Shown: piece by piece, positions 24,536-33,327 of the stretch | Layout: the number at the start of each line of letters is the position of its first letter | Numbering within the stretch: the first letter of the stretch is position 1 | Assembly: GCA_021108405.1 (NCBI GenBank) | Contig: JAIOQW010000269.1 | Coordinates: 1 to 34,350 of the forward strand | DNA length: 34,350 nucleotides | Origin: Methanosarcinales archaeon | GTDB taxonomy: Archaea; Halobacteriota; Methanosarcinia; Methanosarcinales; Methanocomedenaceae | Reading direction: 5' to 3' | Notes under the pieces: generated by a model | What the model was told of the DNA's origin: nothing | Seen by the model: only the letters and a program-made list of their open reading frames with translations | The model's database searches: none | Translations under genes and position numbers: made by a program

Positions 24536-25086
24536 AGATACTGCCACCAACACTACGGGAATCAAACCGCTATATTGCTTTTTCCATTCAATCAGAAGAG
24601 CAAATAACCAGACGGGACCTTATTAATGAGATCAATTACTCTACTACTGCACTGCTAGGAGATGTGGGCAGCTGTGAACTTGGGCTTCGTCTTTTTTCAT
24701 TCGAGGATCTTAAAGGTATTATCCGGTGTACAGCAGATACTACATGGAAGACCAGGGCAGTACTGGCATCTGTTTATTCAATAAAAGGTATACGTACCAG
24801 GATAAAAGTACTTGGGATATCGGGAACTGTACGGGGAGCAACAGAAAAGTATTTACTAACTGAAAGCATAAATGAAGCCGAACCGGAGAGAAAAATAACC
24901 CAAGAATCAATAGAATGCACTATAGCAATAAATGCTATAAACATTCATGGCAGTATCATCAATTATTATAACAATAAAATTGATTTGATGCTGAAGGATC
25001 GACAGTATATAGAAATATTAGATCGTTCCAATACTGGATATATTGGTATTACGGTTTTTGATTTGAAAGATAAGGAGATTGATTGA
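24532..25086 (+). CDS. rnp2: Ribonuclease P protein component 2 (Pop5), extended
   Basis: This is the Pop5 homologue, partner of Rnp3. The core (about residues 1-125) has [16 protein letters not shown], a hydrophobic [13 protein letters not shown] strand, [39 protein letters not shown], all typical. The protein is 184 residues, longer than the 120-150 usual in archaea: residues from about 130 on form an extra domain of roughly 50 residues ([27 protein letters not shown] and a strand-rich end) that I cannot assign. The gene overlaps rnp3 by four bases and ends three bases before the psmA ATG. Confidence 0.88.
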   Translation: MKILPPTLRESNRYIAFSIQSEEQITRRDLINEINYSTTALLGDVGSCELGLRLFSFEDLKGIIRCTADTTWKTRAVLASVYSIKGIRTRIKVLGISGTVRGATEKYLLTESINEAEPERKITQESIECTIAINAINIHGSIINYYNNKIDLMLKDRQYIEILDRSNTGYIGITVFDLKDKEID

Positions 25087-25088
25087 TA

Positions 25089-25883
25089 ATGCAAATGACA
25101 CCTCAAATGGGATATGATCGTGCGATTACAGTATTCAGTCCTGACGGAAGACTTTTCCAGGTTGAATATGCCCGTGAAGCTGTTAAGCGGGGTACTACGG
25201 CTATAGGAATAAGAGCGGTAGACGGGGTTGCACTACTTGTAGATAAACGTATTACCAGCAAGCTGCTAGTAACGCAGTCCATTGAAAAGATATTCCAGAT
25301 AGATGATCACATGGGAGCAGCCACTTCCGGATTGGTTGCTGATGCCAGGGCATTGATAGATAGGGCAAGGGTAGAATCCCAGATAAATAAAGTATCTTAT
25401 GACGAGCCGATCGGTGTAGAGGTCCTGGCCAAGAAAATATGTGATTTTAAACAGACCTATACACAATATGGCGGTGTCAGACCGTTCGGTACAGCTCTAC
25501 TGATCGCCGGTGTTGAAGATAATGAAGCAAGACTATTCGAAACTGATCCGAGTGGCGCTTTGCTTGAATATAAAGCTACCGGGATCGGAGCAGGCAGAGC
25601 CGAAGTAATGGAAGTGTTTGAGAATAAATATACCGATGATATCACTCTGGATGAAGCAATCAATCTTGGTCTTGAAGCTCTGTATAATACCACTGAAAGT
25701 AAATTAGATGCATCTACTATAGAAGTGGGTCTGATACAACTTGAGCATAAACAATTCAAAAAACTATCAGATGAAGTTGTAGCTGAACATGTCAAAAAAG
25801 TCCTTGATGCTCATTCGGAAGATGAAAAACCTAAGGATGATGAAGATACGGAAGATACAGAAAATTCTCAAACCTCTGAATAA
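25089..25883 (+). CDS. psmA: 20S proteasome alpha subunit
   Basis: Alpha subunits form the outer rings and gate of the 20S proteasome. The N-terminal gate segment [22 protein letters not shown] with the YDR triplet is present, followed by [10 protein letters not shown], the [19 protein letters not shown] helix and [19 protein letters not shown]. The ATG at 25089 gives the known [10 protein letters not shown] start; TTG at 25083 is better spaced from AAGGAG but unneeded. After the fold ends (near residue 238) there is an unusual acidic tail of about 25 residues rich in Asp, Glu, Ser and Thr. The beta subunit is not in this window. Cdc48 at 15768-18059 is the likely unfoldase. Confidence 0.96.
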   Translation: MQMTPQMGYDRAITVFSPDGRLFQVEYAREAVKRGTTAIGIRAVDGVALLVDKRITSKLLVTQSIEKIFQIDDHMGAATSGLVADARALIDRARVESQINKVSYDEPIGVEVLAKKICDFKQTYTQYGGVRPFGTALLIAGVEDNEARLFETDPSGALLEYKATGIGAGRAEVMEVFENKYTDDITLDEAINLGLEALYNTTESKLDASTIEVGLIQLEHKQFKKLSDEVVAEHVKKVLDAHSEDEKPKDDEDTEDTENSQTSE

Positions 25884-25906
25884 TCCGGTTTGATGGAGTG
25901 TTGATC

Positions 25907-26608
25907 ATGGTCACATTAGATAATGCAGTGATTGCAAGACTAAAGAAAGGTGGTACGCAATTTGAAGTTTATATTGACCCGGATGGAGCTTTTGCATTAA
26001 AACAGGGTGAAGAAGTAGATATAGAAAAGATACTGGCAGTGGAAGATGTATTTGAGAATGCAAGTAGAGGAGATCGCCCGAATGAGCAAGATATTGAAAA
26101 TACTTTCAAAACACAGGATATTTATGAAATTGCAAAGGAGATCATCCTTCACGGCGAGATACATCTGACAAAAGAGCAACGAAAAAAAATTTTAGATGAT
26201 AAGACTCGTCAGGTAATCAGTATCATTACAGCTAATGCCATTAATCCGCAAACAAGGACTCCACATCCACCGGTCAGGATCGAACATGCAATGCAGGAAG
26301 CTGGAGTACATATAGATCCATTAAAGAGTGTGGATGATCTGGTGATTGCTGTCATGAAACAAATTCGCCCTATTATCCCTATTCGTTTTGAAGAAATAAG
26401 TATTGCAGTTAAGATCGGAATGGATCATGCTGCTAAAGCATTCGGTCCGATATCCAAATTCGGTACAATAAGTAAAGAAGAATGGCAAAAGGACGGGTCC
26501 TGGATAGGAGTTGTTACCATTCCTGCAGGTATGCAGGATGATTTTTTTGGTCTGGTAAACCATATGACCAAAGGAAATGCCGAAGTACGTATTTTAAAAG
26601 AGAAATAA
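25907..26608 (+). CDS. sdo1: SBDS ribosome maturation protein (Sdo1)
   Basis: The archaeal SBDS protein helps release aIF6 from new large subunits. The 233-residue product has the N-terminal FYSH domain (LDNAVIARLKKGGTQFEVYIDPDGA, later GDRPNEQDIENTFKTQDIYEIAKEIILHGEIHLTKEQR), the central helical domain (IITANAINPQTRTPHPPVRIEHAM) and the ferredoxin-like domain III. The frame opens at a GTG at 25898, but GGAG stands eight bases before the ATG at 25907, so that start is used. It sits between psmA and rrp4, the standard order. Confidence 0.95.
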   Translation: MVTLDNAVIARLKKGGTQFEVYIDPDGAFALKQGEEVDIEKILAVEDVFENASRGDRPNEQDIENTFKTQDIYEIAKEIILHGEIHLTKEQRKKILDDKTRQVISIITANAINPQTRTPHPPVRIEHAMQEAGVHIDPLKSVDDLVIAVMKQIRPIIPIRFEEISIAVKIGMDHAAKAFGPISKFGTISKEEWQKDGSWIGVVTIPAGMQDDFFGLVNHMTKGNAEVRILKEK

Positions 26609-26634
26609 TACCATAGTATTAATGAGGAAAAAAG

Positions 26635-27342
26635 ATGGAAAAAAAGATTGTAATACCTGGTGATTTCCTTTCTGATAATAGCTCTAAAGCAGGTGATGGG
26701 ACCTATGTTAGCGAAGGAAAGGTTTATTCAAAATTGTTTGGACTTGTTAGTGAAAAGGATAAGATACTGGTTGTTTCATTATCAGGAAAATATTTGCCTT
26801 CGATCAGGGATGTTGTCATAGGTACTGTTGTGGAGATCAGTTATTCAAATTGGTTTTTGAATATTAATTCGCCATATGAAGGCAGGCTCAATATATCTGA
26901 ATTTTCAAAACGTATCGAACAGGACAACATGATGGGATATTTAAACATTGGTGATTCTGTGGTAGTTATGGTAAAGGAGGTCACTCCTTCTATGAAGGTC
27001 GAACTCACAATGAGGAATCATAAATTAGGAATTATTGCCGATGGCAGGATCTTTAAATTATCACCTTCGAAGGTTCCAAGGGTCATCGGACGATCAGGTT
27101 CTATGATATCCATGATGAAAAAAGAGACTAACTGCAATATTGTTGTAGGACAGAATGGTATTGTCTGGGTAACCGGTAAGGACAAAGATGTGGACAAGGC
27201 CATTGAAAGCCTTCGAATCATTGAAAAAGAAGCCCATATAAAAGGACTTACTGATAGGGTAAGTGTGTTTTTAAAAAATGGTTATGAAAAAAAACCAGTT
27301 GATTCGACAAATTTAGAGATTCTAAATGAACTTCTGGATTAA
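26635..27342 (+). CDS. rrp4: Exosome RNA-binding subunit Rrp4
   Basis: Rrp4 caps the Rrp41-Rrp42 ring and guides RNA into it. The 235-residue protein has the N-terminal beta domain ([20 protein letters not shown]), an S1 domain at about 60-130 ([32 protein letters not shown]), and a KH domain ([35 protein letters not shown]) whose GRSGSM takes the place of the GxxG loop. A GAGG element stands before the ATG. Rrp41 and Rrp42 follow directly. Confidence 0.95.
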   Translation: MEKKIVIPGDFLSDNSSKAGDGTYVSEGKVYSKLFGLVSEKDKILVVSLSGKYLPSIRDVVIGTVVEISYSNWFLNINSPYEGRLNISEFSKRIEQDNMMGYLNIGDSVVVMVKEVTPSMKVELTMRNHKLGIIADGRIFKLSPSKVPRVIGRSGSMISMMKKETNCNIVVGQNGIVWVTGKDKDVDKAIESLRIIEKEAHIKGLTDRVSVFLKNGYEKKPVDSTNLEILNELLD

Positions 27343-27383
27343 TAATTACAAGTGTTAAGAGTGGAATGAAAGAGGAAAAGAGA

Positions 27384-28316
27384 ATGAGTGAAAAGCCAGA
27401 AAAATTCATAGATGAAAATGGTTTACGTCTTGACGGAAGAAGGATTGACCAAATTCGGGATATTAATATTAAAATAGGTATACTTGATCGAGCAGATGGT
27501 TCATGTTATCTTGAATTTGGTAATAATAAGATAATGGCAGCTGTTTATGGTCCGAGGGAAGTACATCCCCGTCATCAGCAAAAAGCTACCAGAGCCATTG
27601 TGCGGTATAGATATAATATGGCATCTTTTTCGGTAGAAGATCGTAAACGGCCCGGGCCTGATCGCAGGAGTACAGAGGTATCTAAAGTAAGCCGGGAGGC
27701 TTTTGAAAAAGAGATATTTACTGAATTGTATCCGAAATCTGCAATTGATATTTTTATTGAGATACTGCAAGCAGATGCAGGAACCAGGACAGCAGCCATC
27801 AATGCTGCCTCTTTAGCATTAGCTGATGCAGGTATTCCTATGAGGGGATTAATCAGTTCATGTGCTGTAGGAAAAGTAGATGATACACTGGTACTGGACC
27901 TGAACAAAGATGAAGACAATTACGGACAGGCTGATATGCCTATAGCCATGTCGACTGATGGAAAGATTACATTATTACAGATGGACGGTCACCTTACACC
28001 AGAAGAGTTTAAAGATGGACTGGAAATGGCACAGCAAGGGTGTAGACAGATATATGAACTACAAAGAAAGGCCCTTCTTGACCATTATAACAATACACAA
28101 AAAGAAATAACCCAGGATATATCTGCGGAGTCTACAACAGAAGAAGAATCAAACAAGGGCCCGGCTACACTTAATGATGTTCCTGATAATGGAGATAATT
28201 CTAATGACAATGAAATCAATGAGGACATCCCTGATAGAGAAGAAGAAGAAGGATTCTCGAATGAAGATGAGGATGTTATAGTGTCTGATGAAACGGAGGA
28301 TGATACTCTTGAATAA
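27384..28316 (+). CDS. rrp41: Exosome catalytic subunit Rrp41 with acidic tail
   Basis: Rrp41 is the phosphorolytic 3'-5' exonuclease/polymerase subunit of the archaeal exosome. The RNase PH fold is complete: [19 protein letters not shown] at the start, [12 protein letters not shown] and [14 protein letters not shown] for RNA and phosphate binding, [19 protein letters not shown], and the catalytic aspartate region [11 protein letters not shown]. The ATG at 27384 has GAGG seven bases before it; a start six codons earlier is unsupported. The last 75 or so residues are an extra low-complexity tail with about 28 Asp/Glu and many Asn/Ser/Thr, giving 310 residues against the usual 240-260. It overlaps rrp42. 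Confidence 0.95.
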   Translation: MSEKPEKFIDENGLRLDGRRIDQIRDINIKIGILDRADGSCYLEFGNNKIMAAVYGPREVHPRHQQKATRAIVRYRYNMASFSVEDRKRPGPDRRSTEVSKVSREAFEKEIFTELYPKSAIDIFIEILQADAGTRTAAINAASLALADAGIPMRGLISSCAVGKVDDTLVLDLNKDEDNYGQADMPIAMSTDGKITLLQMDGHLTPEEFKDGLEMAQQGCRQIYELQRKALLDHYNNTQKEITQDISAESTTEEESNKGPATLNDVPDNGDNSNDNEINEDIPDREEEEGFSNEDEDVIVSDETEDDTLE

Positions 28317-29088
28317 TGAAATTATTTCTATAATTCAGAAAGATCATTTATATCACCTAATGCTAAAAGGTGAGAGATCGGATGGTCGTGCTTTTGATGA
28401 GTTCAGGGATATATCAATTCAGACGGGTTATATTGATAAGGCAGAAGGTTCTGCAAAAGTGGATCTCGGTAATACCAAGGTTGTCGTAGGTGTGAAGATC
28501 ATGCCAGGTACACCATTTCCGGATACACCTGATACGGGTGTTATTATTACCAGTGCTGAACTTATTCCTCTTGCATCACCTGAATTTGAGGCGGGTCCGC
28601 CCAGAGAAAATGCGATCGAGCTAGCAAGGGTGATCGATCGCGGTATTCGTGAATCAGGTGCAATTGATCTAAAGAAATTGTGTATTGTTGAGGGAGAAAA
28701 AGTCTGGATGGTATTTATTGATATTCATGTTCTGGATGATTGTGGAAATCTAATGAATGTCTCAGCACTGGGTGCAATTGCAGCTCTTTTGACTGCTAAG
28801 ATGCCAAAAGAACGTTTTAATCTTGGTGAAGATGTGCCACTTCCTATCAGGGATATACCGGTGTCTATAACAGCTGTTGATATTGGAGGCGGGATTTTAT
28901 TTGACCCGACAATTGAAGAAGAAAGAGTAGCTGAGTCTAAATTAACTGTGATCTTCAATCAGGAAGGTGCAATTTCAGGTATGCAAAAAAGCGGTACTGG
29001 ATCACTGACACCTGATCAGATGAATAATATAGTAGAAAAATCATGCAAAAAGGCTCAAGAAATACGTGAAAAATTTTTGGAGATTTAG
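28309..29088 (+). CDS. rrp42: Exosome non-catalytic ring subunit Rrp42
   Basis: Rrp42 alternates with Rrp41 in the hexameric ring; it has the RNase PH fold but lacks the active site. Typical parts are [78 protein letters not shown] and LNVTAL-like [12 protein letters not shown]. The start is uncertain: ATG codons at 28288 and 28300 lie inside rrp41, but TTG at 28309 has GGAGG well spaced before it and gives an N-terminus of the expected length ([21 protein letters not shown]), so it is chosen. It overlaps rrp41 by eight bases and lies three bases before rpl37ae. Confidence 0.93.
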   Translation: MNNEIISIIQKDHLYHLMLKGERSDGRAFDEFRDISIQTGYIDKAEGSAKVDLGNTKVVVGVKIMPGTPFPDTPDTGVIITSAELIPLASPEFEAGPPRENAIELARVIDRGIRESGAIDLKKLCIVEGEKVWMVFIDIHVLDDCGNLMNVSALGAIAALLTAKMPKERFNLGEDVPLPIRDIPVSITAVDIGGGILFDPTIEEERVAESKLTVIFNQEGAISGMQKSGTGSLTPDQMNNIVEKSCKKAQEIREKFLEI

Positions 29089-29091
29089 ATA

Positions 29092-29565
29092 ATGGTAAAA
29101 AAATATACTCGTAAAGGTCATAAAACGCGTTCCGCGGGTAGGTTTGGAGTTCGCTACGGCAGAAAAAACCGTAAACTTGTAGCAGATATAGAAGAACGCA
29201 TGAGACAGGGATATAAATGTCCCGAATGCGGTATGGTAGCCATACGCCGCATTGGTACAGGGATCTGGAACTGTAAAAAATGCGATCATACTTTTGCAGG
29301 TGGAACTTATCAACCTTATTCGTCTGTGGGACTTGCAGCCATCAGGTCAGTAAAGAAGGCAATGGAACCGGATATGCTTTTAGAACAATCAAATCAAGAA
29401 ATACCAATTGCTAAGAAAAAAAAAGATGAAAAGGAAGTTAAATTAGAAACTAATTTGACAGAAAGTGTATCAGAAGATATGCAAGAAAGTGTATCAGAAG
29501 ATATACCAGAAAGTGTATCAGAAGATATACCAGAAAGTGTGTCAGAAGATATGACAGATAAATAA
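29092..29565 (+). CDS. rpl37ae: Large ribosomal subunit protein L37Ae with repeat-built tail
   Basis: The first 90 or so residues are a standard L37Ae: [22 protein letters not shown], then the zinc ribbon Cys-X2-Cys ([12 protein letters not shown]) and Cys-X2-Cys ([15 protein letters not shown]), ending [11 protein letters not shown]. Archaeal L37Ae proteins end about here. This one goes on for some 60 residues: a Lys-rich linker, then four tandem ESVSED-plus-two units encoded by a 24-bp repeat (29461-29556). The tail is acidic and probably disordered. The gene sits between rrp42 and rpoP, as in other Euryarchaeota. Confidence 0.94.
   Translation: MVKKYTRKGHKTRSAGRFGVRYGRKNRKLVADIEERMRQGYKCPECGMVAIRRIGTGIWNCKKCDHTFAGGTYQPYSSVGLAAIRSVKKAMEPDMLLEQSNQEIPIAKKKKDEKEVKLETNLTESVSEDMQESVSEDIPESVSEDIPESVSEDMTDK
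29461..29556 (+). repeat. Tandem 24-bp repeat, four units, inside rpl37ae
   Basis: Four 24-base units start with GAAAGTGT(A/G)TCAGAAGAT and differ only in a few positions, mostly in the last six bases; units two and three are identical. They encode [32 protein letters not shown]. Because the unit is a multiple of three, changes in copy number keep the frame. Confidence 0.95.
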
Positions 29566-29585
29566 TCTATCAGGTGAATTTAAAA

Positions 29586-29723
29586 ATGTCATATATTTGC
29601 ACCCGATGTAAACGTATGGTTGAAATCGATTATGAATCGATGGGTATCAGGTGCCCGTACTGCGGGCATAGGATATTGATCAAACAAAGACCAACACTCA
29701 TTAAGAAAACAGACGCAGTATAG
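29586..29723 (+). CDS. rpoP: RNA polymerase subunit P (RpoP/Rpb12)
   Basis: This 45-residue protein is the small zinc-binding subunit of archaeal RNA polymerase. It has Cys-X2-Cys in [10 protein letters not shown] at the start and Cys-X2-Cys in [10 protein letters not shown] near residue 28, then a basic end ([13 protein letters not shown]). The length is normal for the family. It begins 20 bases after rpl37ae, with a GGTGA element upstream, and ends in TAG. The order rpl37ae-rpoP-pcc1-pfdB is conserved in Euryarchaeota. Confidence 0.93.
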   Translation: MSYICTRCKRMVEIDYESMGIRCPYCGHRILIKQRPTLIKKTDAV

Positions 29724-29799
29724 TTATATTGACAATTGTATAAACTATTCAGCTCTACCATATCTATTTAATAAAACTGGAAAATGGTACAGTGTCTTT

Positions 29800-30063
29800 A
29801 TGGATAATAAAGGGGAATTTGATCTGGAAGTAGAATCGGAATTCGTTTTTGATCTGGGTAAAAGTACAACAGCAGTATATAAGTCTCTCTTACCTGAATT
29901 GGAAAGTTCGCATCAGCGAACGAGTACACATATTAAACCACAGGGGAATCTGCTAATACTCAATATTATATCCAGGGACCTGGTTTCTGCGAGAGCTGCC
30001 CTTAATGGTTGGTTACGGCTTATCAGGATTGCGGTTGAGATGACAAAGGCAATAGAAAGTTAA
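29800..30063 (+). CDS. pcc1: KEOPS complex subunit Pcc1
   Basis: Pcc1 dimerises and holds the Kae1 subunits of the KEOPS complex, which makes the t6A base of ANN-decoding tRNAs. The 87-residue product shows the family pattern: a first strand (FDLEVESEFVF), a helix (KSTTAVYKSLLPELE), HIKPQGNLLILNIISRDLVSARAALNGWLRLI, and a final helix. No clear ribosome-binding site precedes the ATG. It is 76 bases after rpoP and 53 before pfdB. The other KEOPS genes are not here. Confidence 0.85.
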   Translation: MDNKGEFDLEVESEFVFDLGKSTTAVYKSLLPELESSHQRTSTHIKPQGNLLILNIISRDLVSARAALNGWLRLIRIAVEMTKAIES

Positions 30064-30116
30064 AAGTACTATTGCAGCGTGATGAAATCAAATTAAATAT
30101 AAATAGGTGAAATATT

Positions 30117-30479
30117 ATGAACCAGGAATTGCCACCGCAGGTTCAGAACCAACTTGCACAATTACAACAAATACAACAGCAGGCACAGGCTCTTGCTCAA
30201 CAGAAGAACCAGTTAGAGGTTATGTTGAAGGAGTCTGATATGGCTATTGAAGAACTTGAAAAACTTGATGAAAATGCGGATGTTTTCAAAAATATTGGTA
30301 ACATGCTTATAAAGACTGAAAAAAAAAAAACATTCGAAGAATTAAAAGAAAAAAAAGAGACTCTTGGTCTTAGACTCCAGACCCTGACCAGACAGGAAGA
30401 AAGAATCCATAAAAGGTTCACTCAATTACAGGAACAACTTAAAACTTCAGTAGGTTCATCCGGCTTCCAGGCTGAATAA
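30117..30479 (+). CDS. pfdB: Prefoldin beta subunit
   Basis: Prefoldin is a jellyfish-shaped hexamer (alpha2beta4) that carries unfolded proteins to the thermosome. The 120-residue product begins with a Gln-rich coiled coil (PPQVQNQLAQLQQIQQQAQALAQQKNQLEVMLKES), has the beta-hairpin part around DADVF-like NADVFKNIGNMLIKTEK, and closes with a second long coiled coil. A GGTGA element precedes the ATG. The small gene often found between pcc1 and pfdB in other Euryarchaeota (DUF3194) is absent; the gap has only 53 bases. Confidence 0.93.
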   Translation: MNQELPPQVQNQLAQLQQIQQQAQALAQQKNQLEVMLKESDMAIEELEKLDENADVFKNIGNMLIKTEKKKTFEELKEKKETLGLRLQTLTRQEERIHKRFTQLQEQLKTSVGSSGFQAE

Positions 30480-30505
30480 CCTCCATTACAGGGGGCATCA
30501 AAGCC

Positions 30506-31450
30506 ATGGAAGTAGATGAAATAGGTTTTTATAATCGAATCCTGGATTATAATAATATATTGTATCTCTGCCATCGAAATGCAGACCCGGATGCAGTAGG
30601 CAGTGCATATACACTGGCTCAGGCAATCGGGGGAGATGTTGGTATTGTAGATGGATGTAACAGGGTAGCAAAAATGCTTATTAATGAACTGGATATTGAG
30701 ATCGTTAATAACCCTGATCCTTCTGATTATGATTTTACCGTAGTAGTTGATACGAGTACACAGGTACAATTAAATGATATAATACTTGGAAAATATGCTG
30801 TAGTAGATCATCATTCCACATGTTCTCTTAAGAACAATGCTGAGTTTTATCTTCATAGAAATGTCAGTTCAACAGCAGAGATCGTCTTCAATATCCTTGA
30901 ATGTATGCAAGCGCCTCTTTTGAGAAAATCCGGTATTTCATTAATTGCAGGAATTATTACTGATACAGGGAACTTCAAATATGCTACACCCCAGTCCTTT
31001 AGAGTGTTAGCACAGATCATTGAAAAATGTGGTGTGGAATATGGAGAGGTGATTGATATTCTGGCATCCACACCCCAGGATATCAGTATGAGAATAGCTA
31101 CATTAAAGGCAGCTATGCGTGCCAATATACATCGAATAGATAATATAATCATTGCTACCAGTACTATTAGTTCCTTTGGGGGATCGGCAGCCGGTGTATT
31201 GACCCATATCGGTGCGGATGTGTCGTTTGTGGGTTCAATGAAGGATAATATAACCAGAATAAGCGGACGGGCAAGGCGCAGTGCTATTGATCTCGGAGTG
31301 AATATGGGTAAGATAATGGAGGAGGTCAGTGAATATTATAATGGTACAGGCGGAGGACATGATGGAGCAGCAGGACTGGATGTGGTGGGAGTGGATACCC
31401 AGGATGTTCTGGATAAATGTGTGGATGTTACGTTGAATATACTTAACTAA
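30506..31450 (+). CDS. DHH-family phosphoesterase
   Basis: The protein (314 aa) has the four DHH motifs: CHRNADPDAVGSA near residue 22, a DTST aspartate (VVVDTST), the naming VVDHHST, and GIITDTGNF. The C-terminal DHHA1 domain ends with GGGHDGAAG, which binds nucleotide or oligonucleotide ends. Relatives are RecJ-like nucleases, nanoRNases and cyclic-dinucleotide phosphodiesterases; the short two-domain layout fits an oligoribonuclease or cyclic-dinucleotide hydrolase rather than full RecJ. It follows prefoldin beta by 26 bases and is the last gene of the superoperon, so a role in finishing RNA breakdown downstream of the exosome is plausible but inferred. Confidence 0.88.
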   Translation: MEVDEIGFYNRILDYNNILYLCHRNADPDAVGSAYTLAQAIGGDVGIVDGCNRVAKMLINELDIEIVNNPDPSDYDFTVVVDTSTQVQLNDIILGKYAVVDHHSTCSLKNNAEFYLHRNVSSTAEIVFNILECMQAPLLRKSGISLIAGIITDTGNFKYATPQSFRVLAQIIEKCGVEYGEVIDILASTPQDISMRIATLKAAMRANIHRIDNIIIATSTISSFGGSAAGVLTHIGADVSFVGSMKDNITRISGRARRSAIDLGVNMGKIMEEVSEYYNGTGGGHDGAAGLDVVGVDTQDVLDKCVDVTLNILN

Positions 31451-31959
31451 GCAAGAACGAAAAGATGTATTTATTGCAGGAGGAAGTGTGGTTACGATAG
31501 CTTAACTTCAGGATGCTATACATCACTGGCTGGATGATATTCCAGTAAGAGAACATATAATGTCCACTGTTGATCTTCAAGAGGTCATAGTAGCATAGCT
31601 GACGTGAAATCAATATTTTTAGATAATAACAACTGGGATGCATTTCAACTTTTAAAAAAAAATTACCAGTCAACGACTCCGGACTTCTCTTTGTGGAGAA
31701 CATGGGCTATAAGATATTCAATATTTGCCTATACAAAAAGAAACAATATACATATTGCTTCTTATTAATTAAAAATTCGTATAAATCAATGAGTTATAAA
31801 GATTTAAGCACAATGAAAAGAATTTAATTACAAATAAATACTGAGATGATATTAACAACAAGAAAAAAGTTGGTAAGAAATAACTATACAAAAAATTTTG
31901 TTTAATTCGGCGAATTCATTTAATAAATAGAAACATTAAGATAATAGGAGAAAGCATTA
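31451..31959. other. Gene-free stretch at the superoperon/defence boundary
   Basis: No intact gene is supported. A plus-strand frame 31601-31768 is open for 55 codons (DVKSIFLDNNNWDAFQ at the start) but has no start codon or ribosome-binding site; it may be a remnant of a mobile-element gene that I cannot name. Between 31451 and 31600 another broken frame reads VREHIMSTVDLQEVIVA after a stop. The last part (31770-31959) is A/T-rich, with a TATA-like ATTTAATAAATA (31917-31928) and AGGAG (31946-31950) for the next gene. Confidence 0.5.
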
Positions 31960-33327
31960 ATGAAAATAAAAAAAATAACAGTTAATAATCTGTTTGGATT
32001 ATTTCATCATGAGATTTCCTTAAACTTAGAAGAGCATATAACAATCATCCACGGCCCAAATGGGATTGGAAAAACGGTATTGCTCACAATTCTTAATTCA
32101 ATTTTTAGTTCAAAATATCATGAACTTCGCCGCATTCCATTTAATGATTTATTGATAGATTTTGATGATAATAGCAATCTTCTGTTAAAAAAGGAAATAC
32201 AACATAAAACGGAAATGCAACTTAATTTAGATGGAAAAGAAATAATACATGATGAAAATATTTTGATTTTTGAATTAAGAAAAGATTCTAAGCTTGAATC
32301 ACATACAATTAAATCTATGAATTATTCAAAAAATCAACTTCCTATAAGGATGATAGCAGACGAAATACCAGGCCTTACACAAATAAGCGACGAAGATTGG
32401 ATTTATTTTCCTACTCAAGAGAAATTATCGTTAGAGGAGGTTATAGACCGCTTTTCTAATGAGCTATCAATTCGTTTTCCTAAAAGGCAAACTGAACCCG
32501 AATGGTTTAAAAAGTTAAAAAATTCAATAAATATTCGTTTTATAGAAACTCAACGCTTGTTAAATTTTTCATATTCACGCCGCTTACGTGAATATAAGAA
32601 ACAGTCTTCAATGGTTCCAGCTGTTATCAATTATTCTGAAGAACTTGCAATTGCAATTCAAGAAAAACTCGCCGAATATGGTTCTTTATCTCAGTCGCTA
32701 GATAGGACATTTCCTACGAGATTAGTAAGAGGAAGCCATGAATCCGAACCTACAATGGATGAATTGAAAAATAGTTTGAATGAACTTGAGGAAAAACGTT
32801 CAAGTCTGATGGCAGCTGGACTTTTAGATAGAGAAAAAGAAATTGATTTTAAAGAATTACAAAAGATTGATGAGAGCAATAGGAATGTTTTAACCGTCTA
32901 TATCGAAGATGTAAAAAAGAAATTGAGTGTTTTTAAGGAATTAAATGACAAAATAGATCTTCTTATAAAGATTATCAATAGAAGATTTCTTTATAAGCAA
33001 ATGTCAATTAGCAAAAAGGAAGGATTCACTTTTAAAACTTCTGATGGAAAAAATCTCTCAGCTATAAGTCTATCGTCGGGAGAACAACACGAATTAGTTT
33101 TACTTTACGAATTATTATTTAAGGTCGGGCCAAATTCCCTCATTCTAATTGATGAACCTGAATTATCTTTACATGTAGTTTGGCAACAACAATTTCTCAA
33201 AGATTTGCAGGAAATTACTAATCTCGCAGGATTTGATGTCCTCATTGCTACTCATTCACCACAAATAATTCATGATAGATGGGATTTGACAATCGAATTG
33301 CAAGGACCAGAAAATAATGAGAAATAA
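31960..33327 (+). CDS. ariA: AAA/ABC-type ATPase, AriA-like (PARIS defence)
   Basis: The protein (455 aa) is a single ABC-type ATPase with Walker A GPNGIGKT (residues 32-39), a long middle part with helical/coiled-coil character (about 200-350), an ABC signature LSSGEQHELVLL (371-382), Walker B LILIDEPELSLH (394-405) and the H-loop THSPQ (431-435). This arrangement and length match AriA of the two-gene PARIS anti-phage system, and the partner gene overlapping it by 11 bases is a DUF4435 protein, as in PARIS. In known systems AriA forms a scaffold that holds AriB and releases it on sensing phage anti-restriction proteins. AGGAG precedes the ATG. Its AT-rich composition suggests recent acquisition. 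Other OLD-like ATPases are the alternative. Confidence 0.75.
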   Translation: MKIKKITVNNLFGLFHHEISLNLEEHITIIHGPNGIGKTVLLTILNSIFSSKYHELRRIPFNDLLIDFDDNSNLLLKKEIQHKTEMQLNLDGKEIIHDENILIFELRKDSKLESHTIKSMNYSKNQLPIRMIADEIPGLTQISDEDWIYFPTQEKLSLEEVIDRFSNELSIRFPKRQTEPEWFKKLKNSINIRFIETQRLLNFSYSRRLREYKKQSSMVPAVINYSEELAIAIQEKLAEYGSLSQSLDRTFPTRLVRGSHESEPTMDELKNSLNELEEKRSSLMAAGLLDREKEIDFKELQKIDESNRNVLTVYIEDVKKKLSVFKELNDKIDLLIKIINRRFLYKQMSISKKEGFTFKTSDGKNLSAISLSSGEQHELVLLYELLFKVGPNSLILIDEPELSLHVVWQQQFLKDLQEITNLAGFDVLIATHSPQIIHDRWDLTIELQGPENNEK

